This document shows, one piece after another, positions 1 through 12,375 of a stretch of 64,000 nt of DNA. The DNA comes from Lepus europaeus (Eukaryota; Chordata; Mammalia; Lagomorpha; Leporidae), in contig NC_084844.1 of assembly GCF_033115175.1 (NCBI RefSeq), positions 35,621,885-35,685,884 on the forward strand. The letters are read 5' to 3'. The notes beneath the pieces are model-generated. The model had not been told where the DNA came from, made no database searches, and was given only the letters and a program-made list of their open reading frames with translations. Each line of letters starts with the position of its first letter. The stretch's first letter is position 1. Both the position numbers and the translations under genes were made by a program.

Positions 1-1322
1 GCTGATTTTCGACGTTTCTGTCTTCCTGTAAGACACTCCAGCAGCCCTTCACAGAACCTACCCGGGGCTCTCATTCTGCACTGTTTTGCAGCAGTTTGGA
101 TTTTCTTCCCTTCTAGATTGTAAGCACAACCCAAGGGTCTGCCTGCCCCATTCTGAAGATCACCTTTTCCTTTTCCTGCTCTCCTTAGGGAGAGAGGCTT
201 GGCGCCCAGGGTCCTCCTGTGGGCTGCCATCCTGCACACAGTACAGCCACACCAGCCTCCGGGAGACTGCACGGAGGAGGCTGAGCATCCCTTCACTGCC
301 GTAATCCTGGCTTCCTCCAACACCATTTCTGCAAGTCCTTTCTACAGGACTCACAGAAGCGCTAGTGGCACAGCACAGCCAACACCTCGAGTGTGAACGT
401 GAGGGGTGTCACAGTGCTAACCTTCCCAGGCCGTGCCATCAGAGTCTTCAGCAGAAACAAAGGGACTTCCTTCCGTTTGGTTCTGGCCTGTTGCCATCTT
501 CCCCCCAGTCACACGTCCCCGCACCTCTGTCTGTGGGGCCACCCCATCTCTTTCACACTGACTCTTTGCCCAAACTCAAGTCCTCTCACTCTGTTGCACA
601 GAGGAATTCTGCGCTCTCTCCTACACCACACCAAGGCTGGGTCCTTCTCAGCGGAAGCGTTCCACCAGAGCACTGCACTAAATGGTAATGGTGTCTTCCC
701 AGAAAAATCAGTTGTGTAACTTTCCTATAGTCTGAGTGTCTGCCATCCGTTTTTGTTGTAAAGAACATTTTTTCCTTACCCTGACAAGTGCAAGGCTCAT
801 GTCTTATTTCACATCATTCATAGCAACATACACACAAGGGACTGTGATGTTGCTCTGTTGAGTTCATTCAACAAAAGCTCTTGCATGTCAGCTGCATGGA
901 AGAGGAAATGGAGGGAAAGGAGGCAGCAAAACTGGCTCCCAGGTTCCTAGCTGAGAGGACGGGGCGCTTGGTAAACCACCCACCCTGCCGGGAATGCACC
1001 AGAGGATGCGCTGTGGGGAAGAGCTCTGTTCCGGACACTCCCAGCTTGGTGTAGCTTCAGGACAACCATGCCCAGAGGCAGCAGGAAGGCAGGAGTTGGG
1101 ATTCAAGAGAGAAGTGGGTTGCCTCTAGATCTGGGCATCGTTAGCATGGTACCTCCGGGTACCACTGAAGCTGTAATACAAGTCAGAGAGTCCCAGATAA
1201 TAAAAACAATGATGAGAGATAAGATGAGGGATCTGGCAGTCAGTGAATACATCATGCTTATGCATATACTAGGACAAATGGGAACAAGTTGCAAAAGTCA
1301 AATATACAATAAAAGAAAATGT
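1..1322. other. Downstream intergenic DNA, no gene
   Basis: Only short overlapping open frames with no recognisable protein, no splice-supported exon and no RNA gene are visible. The sequence is of mixed composition without simple repeats. It lies about 18 kb beyond the 3' end of TBX4. I see nothing here that I can name. Confidence 0.6.
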
Positions 1323-1670
1323 GGGGCTGGCATTGTCACACAGTCAGTTAAGCTGCCATCCATGATGCTGTCATTCCAGACGGGCACTGGTTCAAGTCCC
1401 AGATGTTCCACTTCCAATCTAGCTCCCTGCTAATGCATCCAGGAAGGTAGCAGCAGATGGCCCAAGTGCTTGATCCCTGTCACCCACGGAAGACACCCAG
1501 ATGGAGTTCCAGGCTTCTGGCTTCATCCTGGCTGAGCCCCGGCTGTGGCTATTTGAGGAGTGAACCAGCGGATAGAAGATCTCTTTCTCTGTTTCTCTGT
1601 CTTTTTGCCTCCCTCTCCAATGCTGCCTTTCAAATAAATAAATACATAAATTTTCTTAAAAAAAAAAAAA
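1323..1670 (+). mobile_element. CSINE retroposon (lagomorph C-repeat)
   Basis: The element starts with the GGGGCTGGCATTGTCACA-type head and carries a tRNA-like B box (GGTTCAAGTCCC) about 70 bases in. The body (AGCAGATGGCCCAAGTGCTTG) is typical, and it ends in AAATAAATAAAT and an A-run. It is an old copy with many substitutions. Confidence 0.9.
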
Positions 1671-1739
1671 GGGAAATGTACAATCTACCAATATTACAAT
1701 CAATTATTTATCACAGCTGTTAAAGTGAGTTCTGTCCAG

Positions 1740-2079
1740 GGGGCTGGTGCTGTGGTGTAGTGGGTTAAGCTGCCACCTGCAGTGCCAGCATCCCATAGGG
1801 GCACTGGTTCGAGTCCCAGCTGCTCCACTTCCAATCCAGCTCTCTGCTATGGCCTGGGAAAGCAGCAGAAGATGGCCCAAGTGCTTGGGCCCCTGTACCC
1901 ACGTGGGAGACTAGAAGAAGCTCCTGGCTCCTGGCTTTGGATCGGCACAGCTCTGGCCATTGTAGCCAACTGGGGAGTGAACCTGTGGATGGAAGACCTC
2001 TCTCTTTCTCTCTGCCTCTCCTTCTCTCTCTTTGTAACTCTGACTTTCAAATAAATAAATCTTAAAAAAAAAAAAAAAA
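1740..2079 (+). mobile_element. CSINE retroposon
   Basis: A full-length copy with the head GGGGCTGGTGCTGTGGTGTAG, the B box GGTTCGAGTCCC, a CT-rich region and an A-tail of about 16. It sits 70 bases after another copy in the same orientation. Confidence 0.92.
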
Positions 2080-2704
2080 GGAACAAAGGGAAGTTGCAAC
2101 TGATAAGATTATCTAACTAGAAAAGCCAAGAGAACCAAATAAAAACTGCTGGACCCAAGATAGCATTTGTAGCATTTACAAAATAAAAATTGTTCTACCA
2201 TATCAGAAATAACCATGTGGAAAATATTACAATAAAGATATTATACAATAAAAAGCTGAATTTGGAGGTAGAGAGGAAAGAACACAGGAAACTGCTTTCT
2301 TATGGCTGTGCTATGGGAGGTAATTATACCTGCATGTTTGCTGCCACTGCACGTGGGCCACTGGAGTCCCCAGCTAACTAGCCAGCTCCTGGATTCTGTA
2401 TTTCTCCTGTGAGGTCTACTGGAGAACCAAGCACAGAGGGAGAAGGATAGAACTGCCCAATTCAGCCAGATTTGTTGTCTTTTTCCAAGTGTGATTCAAA
2501 CTTTAAAAAGAAACTTAACAGAAGGAAATGCTCACTTGGTAAACTAATGAGAATATACTCCATCAGAATGATTAACCTAACCCTCTCCCCCGACCCTGAG
2601 ACCTAACGGTTCCATGATACAAGATGCAGAGTCCACCTCCCTGATACTTTTATTAACTTCAACAAAACACATTTTCCAAAAGGAACTTTCAAAATGAATC
2701 CACT
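2080..2704. other. AT-rich spacer, no gene
   Basis: A single-copy-looking stretch between SINEs. No open frame above background, no repeat family I recognise and no regulatory cluster. Confidence 0.5.
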
Positions 2705-2992
2705 GGGCCGGCGCCACGGCTCACTAGGTTAATCCTCCACCTGTGGCACTAGCACTCTGGATTCTAGTCCTGGTCGGGGCACCGGATTCTGTCCCGGTTG
2801 CTCCTCTTCCAGTCCAGCTCTCTGCTGTGGCCCGGGAAGGCAGTGGAGGATGGCCCAAGTGCTTGGGCCCTGCACCCCATGGGAGACCAGGAGAAGCACC
2901 TGGCTCCCAGCTTCGGATCAGCATTGCGCCGGCCGGAGCAGCCATTTCGGGGGTGAACCAACGGAAGGAAGACCTTTCTAAGGAAAAAAAAA
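2705..2992 (+). mobile_element. Young-subfamily CSINE with target duplication
   Basis: The head GGGCCGGCGCCACGGCTCAC is followed by the GGATTCTGTCCCGGTTGCTC block shared with the copies at 22978, 27127, 53482 and 62029. This block marks a distinct subfamily. The sequence GAATCCACTGG occurs just before the element and again directly after its A-tail (2993-3003), a clear target-site duplication. Confidence 0.93.
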
Positions 2993-3295
2993 GAATCCAC
3001 TGGAGTAACAGTGAGAACCAGATGGGGCCGTGGGAGGAAGAAAGTCAAGTCCTTCAAACCAGGTTCCACTCACTATTCTCTCCCCTGGTCTTCTTGCTGG
3101 CAGACAAGACAGAATGCCTGACCCAACAAGGAAGACAATGAGCACATCTTTGAATCCAGGGTGATGGAAAAAGAATCATTTGTTGATATAAGACAACAGT
3201 GTCTTCTGTCTTAGGGTTGACTCAGCCTTGATCCCTGTTTCACTCAGAACAGAGTCATTTGAGAAATAAAAATTTTTAAGAAAACCCAGTCATAC

Positions 3296-3859
3296 TGACA
3301 TACAGTGTGGTTATATTTTGCATTTCCCTTCCTGATGACTACTGAGGTTGAGTACCTTTTCATAGAAAACTACTGATTTGGGCATATTGTGACTTAACCA
3401 AAAAATCTCCTATTCAAAAGCCTCTTGAAAGATGGATAAAATACAGCAATTTTCACTTAAAATACAGAGCAGAACTTACAAGAAAGTTAAGAGAAATCCT
3501 AAAGACCAAAAAGTACAAAGTAAGAGCTGATGCTAGGACTGCCTGAGGTTAAAGGACCCGTGGTATTAACCAAGGGGCTTAAAGTTCTTGTCTGTTAATT
3601 AGAGTTACGTTTTTAGTACAACTTTTTTGAAGTGTAACATGCATACAAAAATTTGCTCAAATTATAGTTACACAGCCTGATGAATTTTCACAAAGTGAAT
3701 ACATCCATGTAGCTGGAGCCCACACAGAGAAATAAACCTTGTCAGCACGCCAGACACCCCCTTGTGAGCTATCCATTCACTGCCCATCCCTCCAAGGGAA
3801 AACCCTATCCCACTCTTTTTTAAAGTTTTGAAACCAGTATGGTTTTTTGTGTAACTTAC
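3296..3859 (-). mobile_element. Old L1 fragment
   Basis: The antisense of the mammalian L1 3' region is recognisable. At about 3325-3365 the string GCATTTCCCTTCCTGATGAC followed by GAGGTTGAGTACCTTTTCAT corresponds to a hallmark of L1M 3' ends read backwards. The remaining sequence is AT-rich and too diverged to translate. Confidence 0.65.
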
Positions 3860-4174
3860 TTTAAGATTTTTTATTTATTTGAAAGGCAGCGTTATGGGCG
3901 GAAGGGAAGAGCTAAGATCTTCTATCCTCTGGTTCATTCCCCAAATGGCTCTAGCAGCTGGGACTGGCCCAGGCCGAAGCAAGGATTCAGGAACTTCTAG
4001 GTCTCCCATGTGGGTGCAGGGGCCCAAGCACTTGGGCCATCTTCCACTGCTTTCTCAGGTACATCAGCAAGGAGCTGGACAGGAAGTAGAGCAGCCAAGA
4101 CTCAAGGCAGTGCCCATATGGGATGCCAACATCATAGGCAGCAGCTTTACGTGCTACACCACAACACTGACCCC
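3860..4174 (-). mobile_element. CSINE retroposon
   Basis: A minus-strand copy. It begins with TTAAGATTTTTTATTTATTTGAAAGGCAG (the reversed tail) and ends with the reversed head ACAACACTGACCCC. It has inserted into older L1-derived sequence. Confidence 0.9.
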
Positions 4175-4377
4175 TTATACTAATTTAACAGCATCAAATT
4201 AGTTTTGCTAGTTGGACTTCATAAAATGAAAATGCATGCTCTGTACTCACTTAAGTCTGACTTCTTTAGCTGAATTTTGCTGTAAAATTTAGCTATGCTT
4301 TTGCATTGAGTTGCAATTCATTTATTGTTATTACTACGTGATAGTCCATTGTATGAATATACTGAAATTTATTTATT

Positions 4378-4689
4378 TTCTTAAAGATTTACTTATTTAT
4401 TTGAAAAGCAGAGGGGCAGAGAGAGAGAGAAAGATCTTCCATCTGCTCCCTACATGTCTGTAGTAATCAGGACTAGGCCAGGTTAAAACCAGGAAGCAGG
4501 AATTCCATCCTGGTCTCCCATGTGGGTGGCAGGAACCCAAACACTTGCACCATCATTCGCTGCCTCCAAGACACATAAGCAGGAAAATGGAATGGAAGCA
4601 CAGAGTAGGTGGAACTTGAACTAGGCACCTGGATATGGGATGCAGATGTACAAAGTGGCAGCTTAACCCACTGCATCACAACATCTCCC
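4378..4689 (-). mobile_element. CSINE retroposon
   Basis: A minus-strand copy starting TTAAAGATTTACTTATTTATT, followed by a GA-rich stretch and the reversed body. It ends at the reversed head near CACTGCATCACAACATCTCCC. It interrupts the L1 relic on either side. Confidence 0.9.
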
Positions 4690-5640
4690 AAACAAATTTG
4701 CCTGGCCTTTCTACCACAGGTGCACATTTAGGTTGTTCTCACTTTGAAATCTCAAATAATGCCCTATTAGTGTTCTATACTTGCCTTTTTATTAGTAAAT
4801 GTGTGCATCTTGGGATACATACCTCAGAGGGGAATTAAATGGCCACTGAGTATGCTCCTATTAAATATAATTGTAGGATACTGAGGAACACCTTAGGCGA
4901 TGCTGCTAAACAAATTTCCAAAGTAGTTACACCAACATGCATTCCTCCCAGCTGTGTATGCAAGTTCCAACAAGCAGTACTGTTTTTTCCATTTTAGCTA
5001 TTCTGGTGTGGGTATAGTAATATTGCATTTTCTTGGTAACAACTAAAGTTGAACACTTTTTCATGTTTCTTGGCAAACTGGCGCAAATAGCCTATACAAG
5101 TCTTTTGCCCACTGTCCTATTAGGGTTGTCTGAATTTCATTAATGGTTTATAGAAGTTCTTTATACATACTGAATTTGAGTCTATATATAATATCTTTCA
5201 TACCCTCTACTCTGTACTTGGCTTTTCATTGTCTTAGTGGTATATTTTGCCACACAGGAATTTTTAACTCAATATAAACTAATCTGTTAGAGTCTTCCAT
5301 TATAATTAGGCTTTTTATGTTCTCTTTAAGGAATCTCTGTTTAGCCTAAGGTCATGGAGTTATTCTTCCACGTTTTCTTATAAAAATTTATTCTATATTT
5401 CATATTTAGCTCACGGTCTCGCTGGAATTGGTTTGTGTGCACGCTGTGAGCCAGAGATAAAGTGGCAATGCACTCCGGATGGATACCCTACAGGCCCAGC
5501 ACCATCTTTTCTGACTATACTGCCACCTTTTTCCTAATGCAAGTGTCACAAATGTGTGTCTTTCTGGACTCTGTTCTAGATGAATGTCCCATTCGTCTGT
5601 CTTTGCACAGCGCAATGCTGCCTTCATCGCTATCATTTTT
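4690..5640 (-). mobile_element. L1 relic, 3' part
   Basis: The text follows, in order, the antisense of the mammalian L1 ORF2 end and 3' UTR. Landmarks are the CACATTTAGGTTGTTC region, TACACCAACATGCATTCC, AAGTCTTTTGCCCA, AAGTTCTTTATACATACTG and finally GCCCAGCACCATCTTTTCTG at about 5495. It carries many stops and is non-functional. The fragment at 4175-4377 probably belongs to the same copy, split by a SINE. Confidence 0.75.
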
Positions 5641-5689
5641 CACAGATTTTCTCACCCTGCAGTGGAAGTCCTCCAATTTTTTCCTTTAG

Positions 5690-6949
5690 TACCACCAGGG
5701 GCCTGAGTTCTCACTGACAAGTAAGGACAGGAGAGTAGAGGAGCTGAGACTGAGACTCACATGAATGGCTGAAACCCCACAGAATTCACACCCAGCACAA
5801 GACAAAACAATGTTGTCCTCGTTCATTTTGGGATCTGAATTTATAATTCCTGCATAGTCCAACAATTGCCAAACTGAAAAATCAACACAAAAGGTTAATC
5901 CTTAGAAGCAAACAAAACTGTTCTGAGGTGACCTCATAGGAGATCAGGCCTGGCTTAGGATAAGTGCCTCAAGAAATAAGACAATCTGAGAAAAAAAAAT
6001 CTTTTGTGAAATATCAGTAAACCCAATAAAAGCCAGCTAGATAAGTCATCCCCAAGAACTCAGATGACAGAATTATCATGTAGAGATTATTTAAAAATGT
6101 TTCAGATAATTAAATATTTAGAAAGGAGAGACCACAGATATCAGAAAAAGCAATATATTTTAAAAAAAAAACTAAGCTGACATGTAAAGAAATCAAATAT
6201 AATCTCAAGGAATGCAATGTATATTCCTTGAAATCGACAGTATTCAGTGATCGCATGAAAGTGGAAGGTCTTCGTCCCAATGGGTCGTGCCCTCCGCCTG
6301 CGGCACGGGCAGCCTTCCACTGCTGGCGCCACATGCCCGGTACCAGTAGACGCTGACTACACCGGAAATGCTCACCATAGGCTGGACATCCCTATCCAAT
6401 CATCTCCAGGGCTTCCGTCTGTCTTAAATGTTGACAATGGCGTTTGTAGTGTGACACCTAGAGGTTAAGCTCAAATGTGGGCCAGCCAAATAGACACCTG
6501 CAGGGAACTTCCTGGCAGCCCTGCAGCAGGTAGGGGAGGGGCACCTGGGCAAAGCGAGGCCTGCTGGCCTGGACCAGCCTGGGGCTGGGTTGCAGGCAGC
6601 TAACATAAGTCTCCATACTTAACATCAACACTTTCGTCAGTATGGATAGTGGAACTAGCATGGTTTTAGAGTCATATCTGACTACCAGCTACCACTGATG
6701 ACCATATCTGGTTCAGCACTGGCACTTGGCCCTGGAAGCCTCCCTTCTGCTCACACTCCCAGAACCCTTCACAAAGGCTTGAGACCCACAATGACCCTGC
6801 TGCTGCCCCTCTGAATCCTAAGAGCCCTCATGGAATAGAAACAGTTACAATAGTCAGGATCAGTCATTGCACTTATGTTTTATATGCACTGCTTCATTTT
6901 ACTTCTCACACAACCCAGCCAAGTGTATGTACATAATTTCTACCATCAA
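5690..6949. other. Non-coding spacer, no gene
   Basis: There is no recognisable exon or repeat. The stretch 6240-6440 is richer in CpG than its surroundings and holds a short open frame, but the frame has no recognisable protein. A CTCF-like core (CCACCAGGGGCC) occurs near 5691; this is weak evidence on its own. Confidence 0.4.
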
Positions 6950-7243
6950 AAAAAAAGTTTTTGAAAGACAGAAACCCAGAGATAGCAACCAACAGACAAG
7001 AGAACATTCCACAAATGCCCACAATAGCCAGGGTTGGGCCAGGCCAAAGCCAGAAGCTCAGAATTTAATCTGGGTCTCCTGTATGAGCGACAGAAACCCA
7101 TCTACTTAAGCCATCACCTACTGCCAGGGGTACATTAGCAGGAAGCTAGAATAGAAGCAGAGCCAGGATTTGAACCCAAGCATTCAAATATGGGATACAG
7201 GCATCCTAAATACTGTCTTAACCACTGAGCTAAATGCCTGCAC
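6950..7243 (-). mobile_element. CSINE retroposon (old)
   Basis: A minus-strand copy with a degenerate tail, a GAAAGACAGAAACCCAGAGA-type start and a reversed head (ACCACTGAGCTAAATGCCTG) at 7243. It is heavily substituted. Confidence 0.8.
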
Positions 7244-7739
7244 CAATTTTCCTCATTTTTTAAGACACTGAAACTCTTGAGTTTTTTGCCCAAGATCACA
7301 TTCTACATGGTGCCACAAAAGATATTTGAACTCATGTCTGTTCTAGGTTCTTTCCCGACCACTAAATTGCCCCATTCCAGGCTTATTGTAACAGTTTCCA
7401 ATTCAGCTCCCTTCTGGAGAGACAACTCATTTTTCATAACATTTAAAACACTGGCAAGGAAACAAAAGGTCTCAGCCGATTTTCTTTTGGACGTTTCTGT
7501 GGTCTTCAGGACAGCCTCAGTCCTGTTATAGGCCTGGCTGCTCCCCTGGGCTGCGAGCAGCGGCCGTCTGCCCTCATGTAAACCCCTCGTCCAGGACAGG
7601 CTTTATGCAGGCTGCCTTCAAAGCCAAGGCAGCCATCTGAGAGGATGGAAGAAACCAGTAAAAGATGGGATTCTGGGGAGCCATCCCAGGTAGGGCTGTT
7701 TTTATGCACCAGCACATTCGTGGAGTGAATTCGGTGTAC

Positions 7740-8040
7740 TCGTAACGGCAGTTAATGAGTACAAGTGCAGTTCAGTTCTTTGTGTAAACAAGAGGGAGAG
7801 CATGTGTCTGAACGTAATTCCCACTGCATCGAGGTCATTTTAGAGCTGGTGGAGCTCTATTTGTCTTAGGAAATCTCGAAAACTTTTATTGGGAATTCGG
7901 AAAATATTTTCGGCCAGCAGGAAAGATAAAATCCCCGCACACAAAGTACAGGCCTGGGCCCAGAGACTGAACAGACAGACTGCTGTAAAACCCCTGTTTA
8001 ATAAGGCATTAAAATGCCATCGACCTGGACACATTTTAAA
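7740..8040. promoter_or_regulatory. Candidate distal enhancer, FOX and posterior-HOX motifs
   Basis: A SINE-free block about 12 kb beyond the 3' end of TBX4. It contains a perfect forkhead core TGTAAACA (7783-7790) and TTTTATTGG (7884-7892), which is CCAATAAAA on the other strand, the posterior HOX consensus. Several TAAT cores are also present. Motif density is the only evidence; no alignment was possible. It could equally be unconstrained single-copy DNA. Confidence 0.3.
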
Positions 8041-8207
8041 AAAAAAAAGAGAGAGAGAGCTATGAAAACAAATACCATTCAAATAATTAGGATCTTATGC
8101 CTGAGGCCAGCCTTGATGCCAACCAGGGACTTCCCTGCAGGAATGGAGCTGAGCCTGATCCAGAGAGGAGGAATCGGCCAAGACAAAGGCAGCTCTGGGC
8201 CTGGATA

Positions 8208-8242
8208 TGTGTGTGTGTGTGAGTGTGTGTGTGTGTGTGTAT
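8208..8242. repeat. (GT)n microsatellite
   Basis: Alternating GT with a single GA interruption. Confidence 0.95.
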
Positions 8243-9039
8243 GCCTTTCCAGCCCTCTCCATGGCCTGCCAATCTTGCTGCTGAAGGCTGTCCACTGGAA
8301 ACGGGTTCCCTCCCAACTTGTGGGGCGACCGAACCTGAGCAGGGATTCCAAGCCTGACTTTGGAAAGGCCCAGAGTGCCCTGACCTTAAAGGTGGACACT
8401 TGCATCTTTCTGCCCCCACAAAGAACAAGGAGGCATTGGAAACCCCACTCTACTGAGTACATGCGTGCCAAGCGGGGTGAGGGCTGTGAGCACACACTTG
8501 TTTATGCATGTAGCTGCGAGCGGGGAAAAAGATGTCTTTTTACAAATTCCTGCAAATACAGAAGCTCAGTGGAGCCGTTTCCTGCCCCCACAGCTGAAGG
8601 GGAGCAGCAGGCCAGGTGCACAGCAGCACCTTCCACTCCCCTCCCCCTGCAGGATTTCCAAAGGCTCAGCCCCAGAAACTTGAAAAATCAAGAACGTGCG
8701 CTCGTTACTTCTGGAATGGAGATCTGTTTGTCAGTTCAGGAGCACCAGGACTGTGCAGGGCTCATGCTGGACAGGACGGATGGAAGGCGCCTTCAGAAAA
8801 GGCAGGTTTAAACCAGATTGCACTTCTGATGCAACCTCAGAGGATCTGATGGTGGTTTTGTTTTGTTTTGTTTACCTTTTAATTTTCTTTCTAAAAAATT
8901 CCCCTTGGAATTTGTGTTGGCGATCAGTAACTTTCCTGTCAAGTCGTGACTATCTGAGAATGTTTCTCTAATTTTATTTCTTCTTCCTCCTGTACATCGT
9001 CTTTTCTTCCAAAAGACTGCAATTGCCAGCAAAATTTAA

Positions 9040-9480
9040 AATTTTGAGAGAATAGTGAAAGGGAGAGGAAAAAAGGAGAGAAACTCAATTAAAATCTATG
9101 CATTTTCTGAGGTTAATTTGCATTGGGCCAGTTGGTTTCATTTTGTAATACAAAAGAAAAATTCAAGCCTGAGAGCCTAAGCCTTTCATTAAGTTCAGGT
9201 TCAGTGAGTGCTAAGGACACAGTGGTTTATTAAAAGCGTGAAAAATATCTTTGCGGAGGACTCCCCTCCACAGCAGCCTCATGCGTGGCTGCGGCCCACG
9301 CTTCCTCCGCAGCCGCCTGGGCAGGATAGTCAGGGCCCAGTGAAGCAGCTCCTTGAGTCTTTCTCACCATTTGGCTGGGATCCCGCCCCAATTAACAGGC
9401 CCTGGACAGTAAAAGTGGGAGAGGGGCCGGGCGCTAAGGCCACTTGTAAATGATTAGTCCAGGAGAGCGGCGCAAACCCC
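9040..9480. promoter_or_regulatory. Candidate distal regulatory block with octamer site
   Basis: A SINE-free single-copy stretch with a perfect POU octamer ATTTGCAT (9116-9123), a nearby GGTTAATT, CAATTAA cores at about 9087 and 9391, and AAATGATTAG at about 9447. These homeodomain and POU cores are the kind of content found in developmental enhancers flanking T-box genes. This is inference from motifs only. Confidence 0.25.
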
Positions 9481-9849
9481 AGAACCTGGGCCCCGGCGGG
9501 AGTCTGCCGGAGGAAATGAAAGGATCAACCCCACGAGAGGGGCACTGTGGCCGATTGTTCCCAATGCAGCCACTGGCTTTTCCGTGTGTGCCGGAAATTG
9601 GGCTCGTGGAAAGTTGAGGGCGCAAGGCGGGGCGAGAAGGAGGAGGAGGCAGGTGAGGACTCTAAATCATGCCCGTGCGAGCACGGCCTGTTCCACCCCG
9701 TGCCAACCGTCCCCCCCACCCCGGTCCAGGAGAAGTAGTGGGGTTTGTTTTGTTTTTCTCCTGAAAATGCAGAAATGAGCCTGGCCCAGGACTAATGGGG
9801 CCAGTGGGGAGTTAAACTGTCACGATCCCTTTCATTTCTCATTGGGCTG

Positions 9850-11521
9850 GCGGGCCACGCCTCGGAGGCTGGCAACAGGGATGTGACTCACCCTCCTTCC
9901 CAAGGCAGCAACAGGAGCCAGACAGGGACTTGCCCAAGGCCTCTGACAAGGCAGTGGCAATGCAGGGAGTTTTTTGTCGCAGTAGATTTAGCGTCGGTGC
10001 CCCTGAGCTCCGCAATGGGATTTGAGTGAGAAACATTCAGGTTGCCTCCCCTGGAACCTGGCTCCTGGCTGCAGAGGCTCTGCTGGAGGCGAATCTCAAA
10101 GCTCTGGACGCCTGAGGTGCTCAGAGGCCTGGAAAGACCAGGCAAGCTCCACCCAGCGTAGGGCCCTGCCGCCTGCAAGTGGCACCGCACACCCAGCTGC
10201 ACACAGATCTGAGTGGTGGCATCTGGAAAAGGAGGTTCGGCTGTGAGACAGGAGAAGCAATAAAGTCTTGAAAAGCCGTAAACAGAACTTCCCAGTGCAA
10301 AAAAAGTCTCCCATCTTCTCAGCATCTAAACAGAACCTGTGCACACTGGCATGGCGCGCCGGGGCTGAGGGCCACAGGAACCGAGCACCCGTTTTGTTTG
10401 CATTATCTCATTTCACCTTTTCTGCAGCCCTGGAGACGGGCATAGATTCTCACCCGAGTAGTGTGTGGGGAGGCAGAGCTCACAGGGGTCAGCCACCCAT
10501 CTCAGACAGGGTAGAGCACCAGGCCCGCCTGCTTCCACTGTCCTATCAGGCCGCTCCGCCCCAAGTGCCGGTACACCATCCCAAGGAGGATGGTGGAGGG
10601 CCCAGGGCATCCCAGGACCAAGAACCCTGCCCATAGACACAAGCTCACAACATTGCCCACGTCACCCTCCTATGGGAAAAAACTGTCAGAACACACTACC
10701 AGTATAGTATTTATAGATTACACATGTGTTCTATCATGCTAATACAGACTTCAGCTATTTGAAAAGGGGAGATTAAGCTAAAGAGAGAAACTCGGGTATG
10801 CCCTCCCTCCGTTACTCCGGAGAGTCTTGCTACAGTTTCCGCAGTCCTTCACCACCACAAAGTTCCCTCACAGACACTAGCTATGGATGCGTGGCCTTGT
10901 AGCTGCAGCGTGGAAGAAGGACCTCGAGGCTTAGGAAGAGGGCAAGCCACACAGCCAGCAAGCGACAGGTCTGTGGCCAGGCACCCAGGCCCACGTTCTC
11001 GCTGCTCAACACTGACCGAGAAAGAAGCTAAAAGGTCACTTTTCTTGCACCAGAAAACTACATTTGGGTCTCTAGCACGAGCGGCCAGAGACTAAGGCCT
11101 GAGCCTCCTGTGCAGTACATTCAGGTTTATCGACTGCCCTGAGGAGACGCCCGTAGCTTTTCAGTCCGAGCCAGGCCACCAGCACGTGGGGCTGGAGAAG
11201 GAAGCCTGGGCTGCGCGCCGTCGGATGCTATTAAAAGCAGCCCACATAGTTTCCATCATTCCTCACGCCGCCGTGTCATTTTACAGACCCAGCCCTTGCT
11301 TAAGGCACACCAGCTAGGAACTCTGGGTATTAAAGAAAAGTGACTCCTCGACAAGTCTTCTCACCATTGCCAAGGAAGCATACTGGGACCAGGAGTTGGA
11401 CAGGCAAGCAAAGGACATCCTCACTCTGCTTCTGAGCCCAGTGAGTCTTGGGCCCCTCTCCCAAACACTGCATTTTTCCCAAAAAAAAAAAAAACCCACT
11501 TTGAACAGTTGTTTTAGAGGC
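9850..11521. other. Non-coding spacer, no gene
   Basis: Mixed-composition single-copy DNA. Open frames here of up to about 145 codons lack recognisable domains and overlap on both strands, which is typical of GC-rich non-coding sequence. Nothing else is recognised. Confidence 0.5.
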
Positions 11522-11816
11522 ATATGAATTATTTTTATTTATCTGAAAGGCAGAGAGACACAGAGATGATGGTTCACTCCCTCAAATGACTGCAACAACC
11601 AGAACTGGACCGTGCTGAAGCCAGAGCCCAGGACTCCATCCTGATCTCCCACATGGTGGCCAGGACTCAAGTACATGAGCCCTCCCCTGCTGCCTCTCAG
11701 TGTGTGCATGAGCAGGAAGCGGGATCGGAAGCAGAGCTGGGACCTGCACTCAGGCCCTCTGCTTCCGGAAACTGCTGCCCAAACTGGCATCGCAACCACT
11801 AGCAAATGCCTGCCCC
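11522..11816 (-). mobile_element. CSINE retroposon (old)
   Basis: A minus-strand copy beginning AATTATTTTTATTTATCTGAAAGGCAG and ending in the reversed head (CTAGCAAATGCCTGCCCC). Confidence 0.85.
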
Positions 11817-12189
11817 AGTACCTAAACTAGTTTACTGACTCCACTAGTTTGGGCCAGGCTGACTCATCTCCAAAGACAGCGTGAGGTCCAGTACAAGGCC
11901 AGCCCCCTCCTCTGATCCGCCACCGCTCTGCGAGGTAGAGGACAACAGCAACCCCACATGGATGGCCTGCGGTGGATGGCGGTGCCTGCAGACGGAACGG
12001 TAGCCCTCTGCCATGTTGTACCTTTCAAATCAAAATTATTTTGAAACACGTCTGTCTGATTTTTCTGTTAAGGAACCCAAAAACCACTAAAAATACAAAT
12101 CCATTGGGTCCAGCAGCCTCAGGACAGGGGGCAGGACAAGCCAGGGGACAGAACGTGCAGCGATGACAGTGATGGCTGTGACATCCTAG

Positions 12190-12375
12190 AGGCAGAGGAA
12201 CAGCTCTGTGTCAGAAAGACCTGGCTCTGAAGCAGCTCTGACCCTGAGCCCAGAGCCTTGAGCAAGCTGCTTGGCCTCCTGAAACCTCAGCATCCTCTTG
12301 TGTGAGGGCATGGTACGACACCTTTCTCACCAGGTTGCTAGGAGGAGCCGGGAGAATACATGGCCCAGCGCCACT
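12190..12375 (+). mobile_element. MIR SINE relic
   Basis: A core of the MIR type is visible (AGCAAGCTGCTTGGCCTCCT, then CTCAGCATCCTC). It is diverged, as expected of an ancient mammal-wide SINE. Confidence 0.55.

Noticed and set aside
1740-1815. tRNA-gene-like A and B boxes
   Set aside because: They belong to the tRNA-derived head of the CSINE, which recurs across the window. There is no cloverleaf or anticodon arm.
1-7530. Similarity between the window start (GATTTTCGACGTTTCTGT) and about 7480-7502 (GATTTTCTTTTGGACGTTTCTGT)
   Set aside because: The match is short and gapped and does not extend on either side. It is likely chance or a tiny shared repeat scrap.
8014-8811. 265-codon open frame on the plus strand
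   Set aside because: It crosses a GT microsatellite (VCVCECVCVCVC) and has no domain or splice context.
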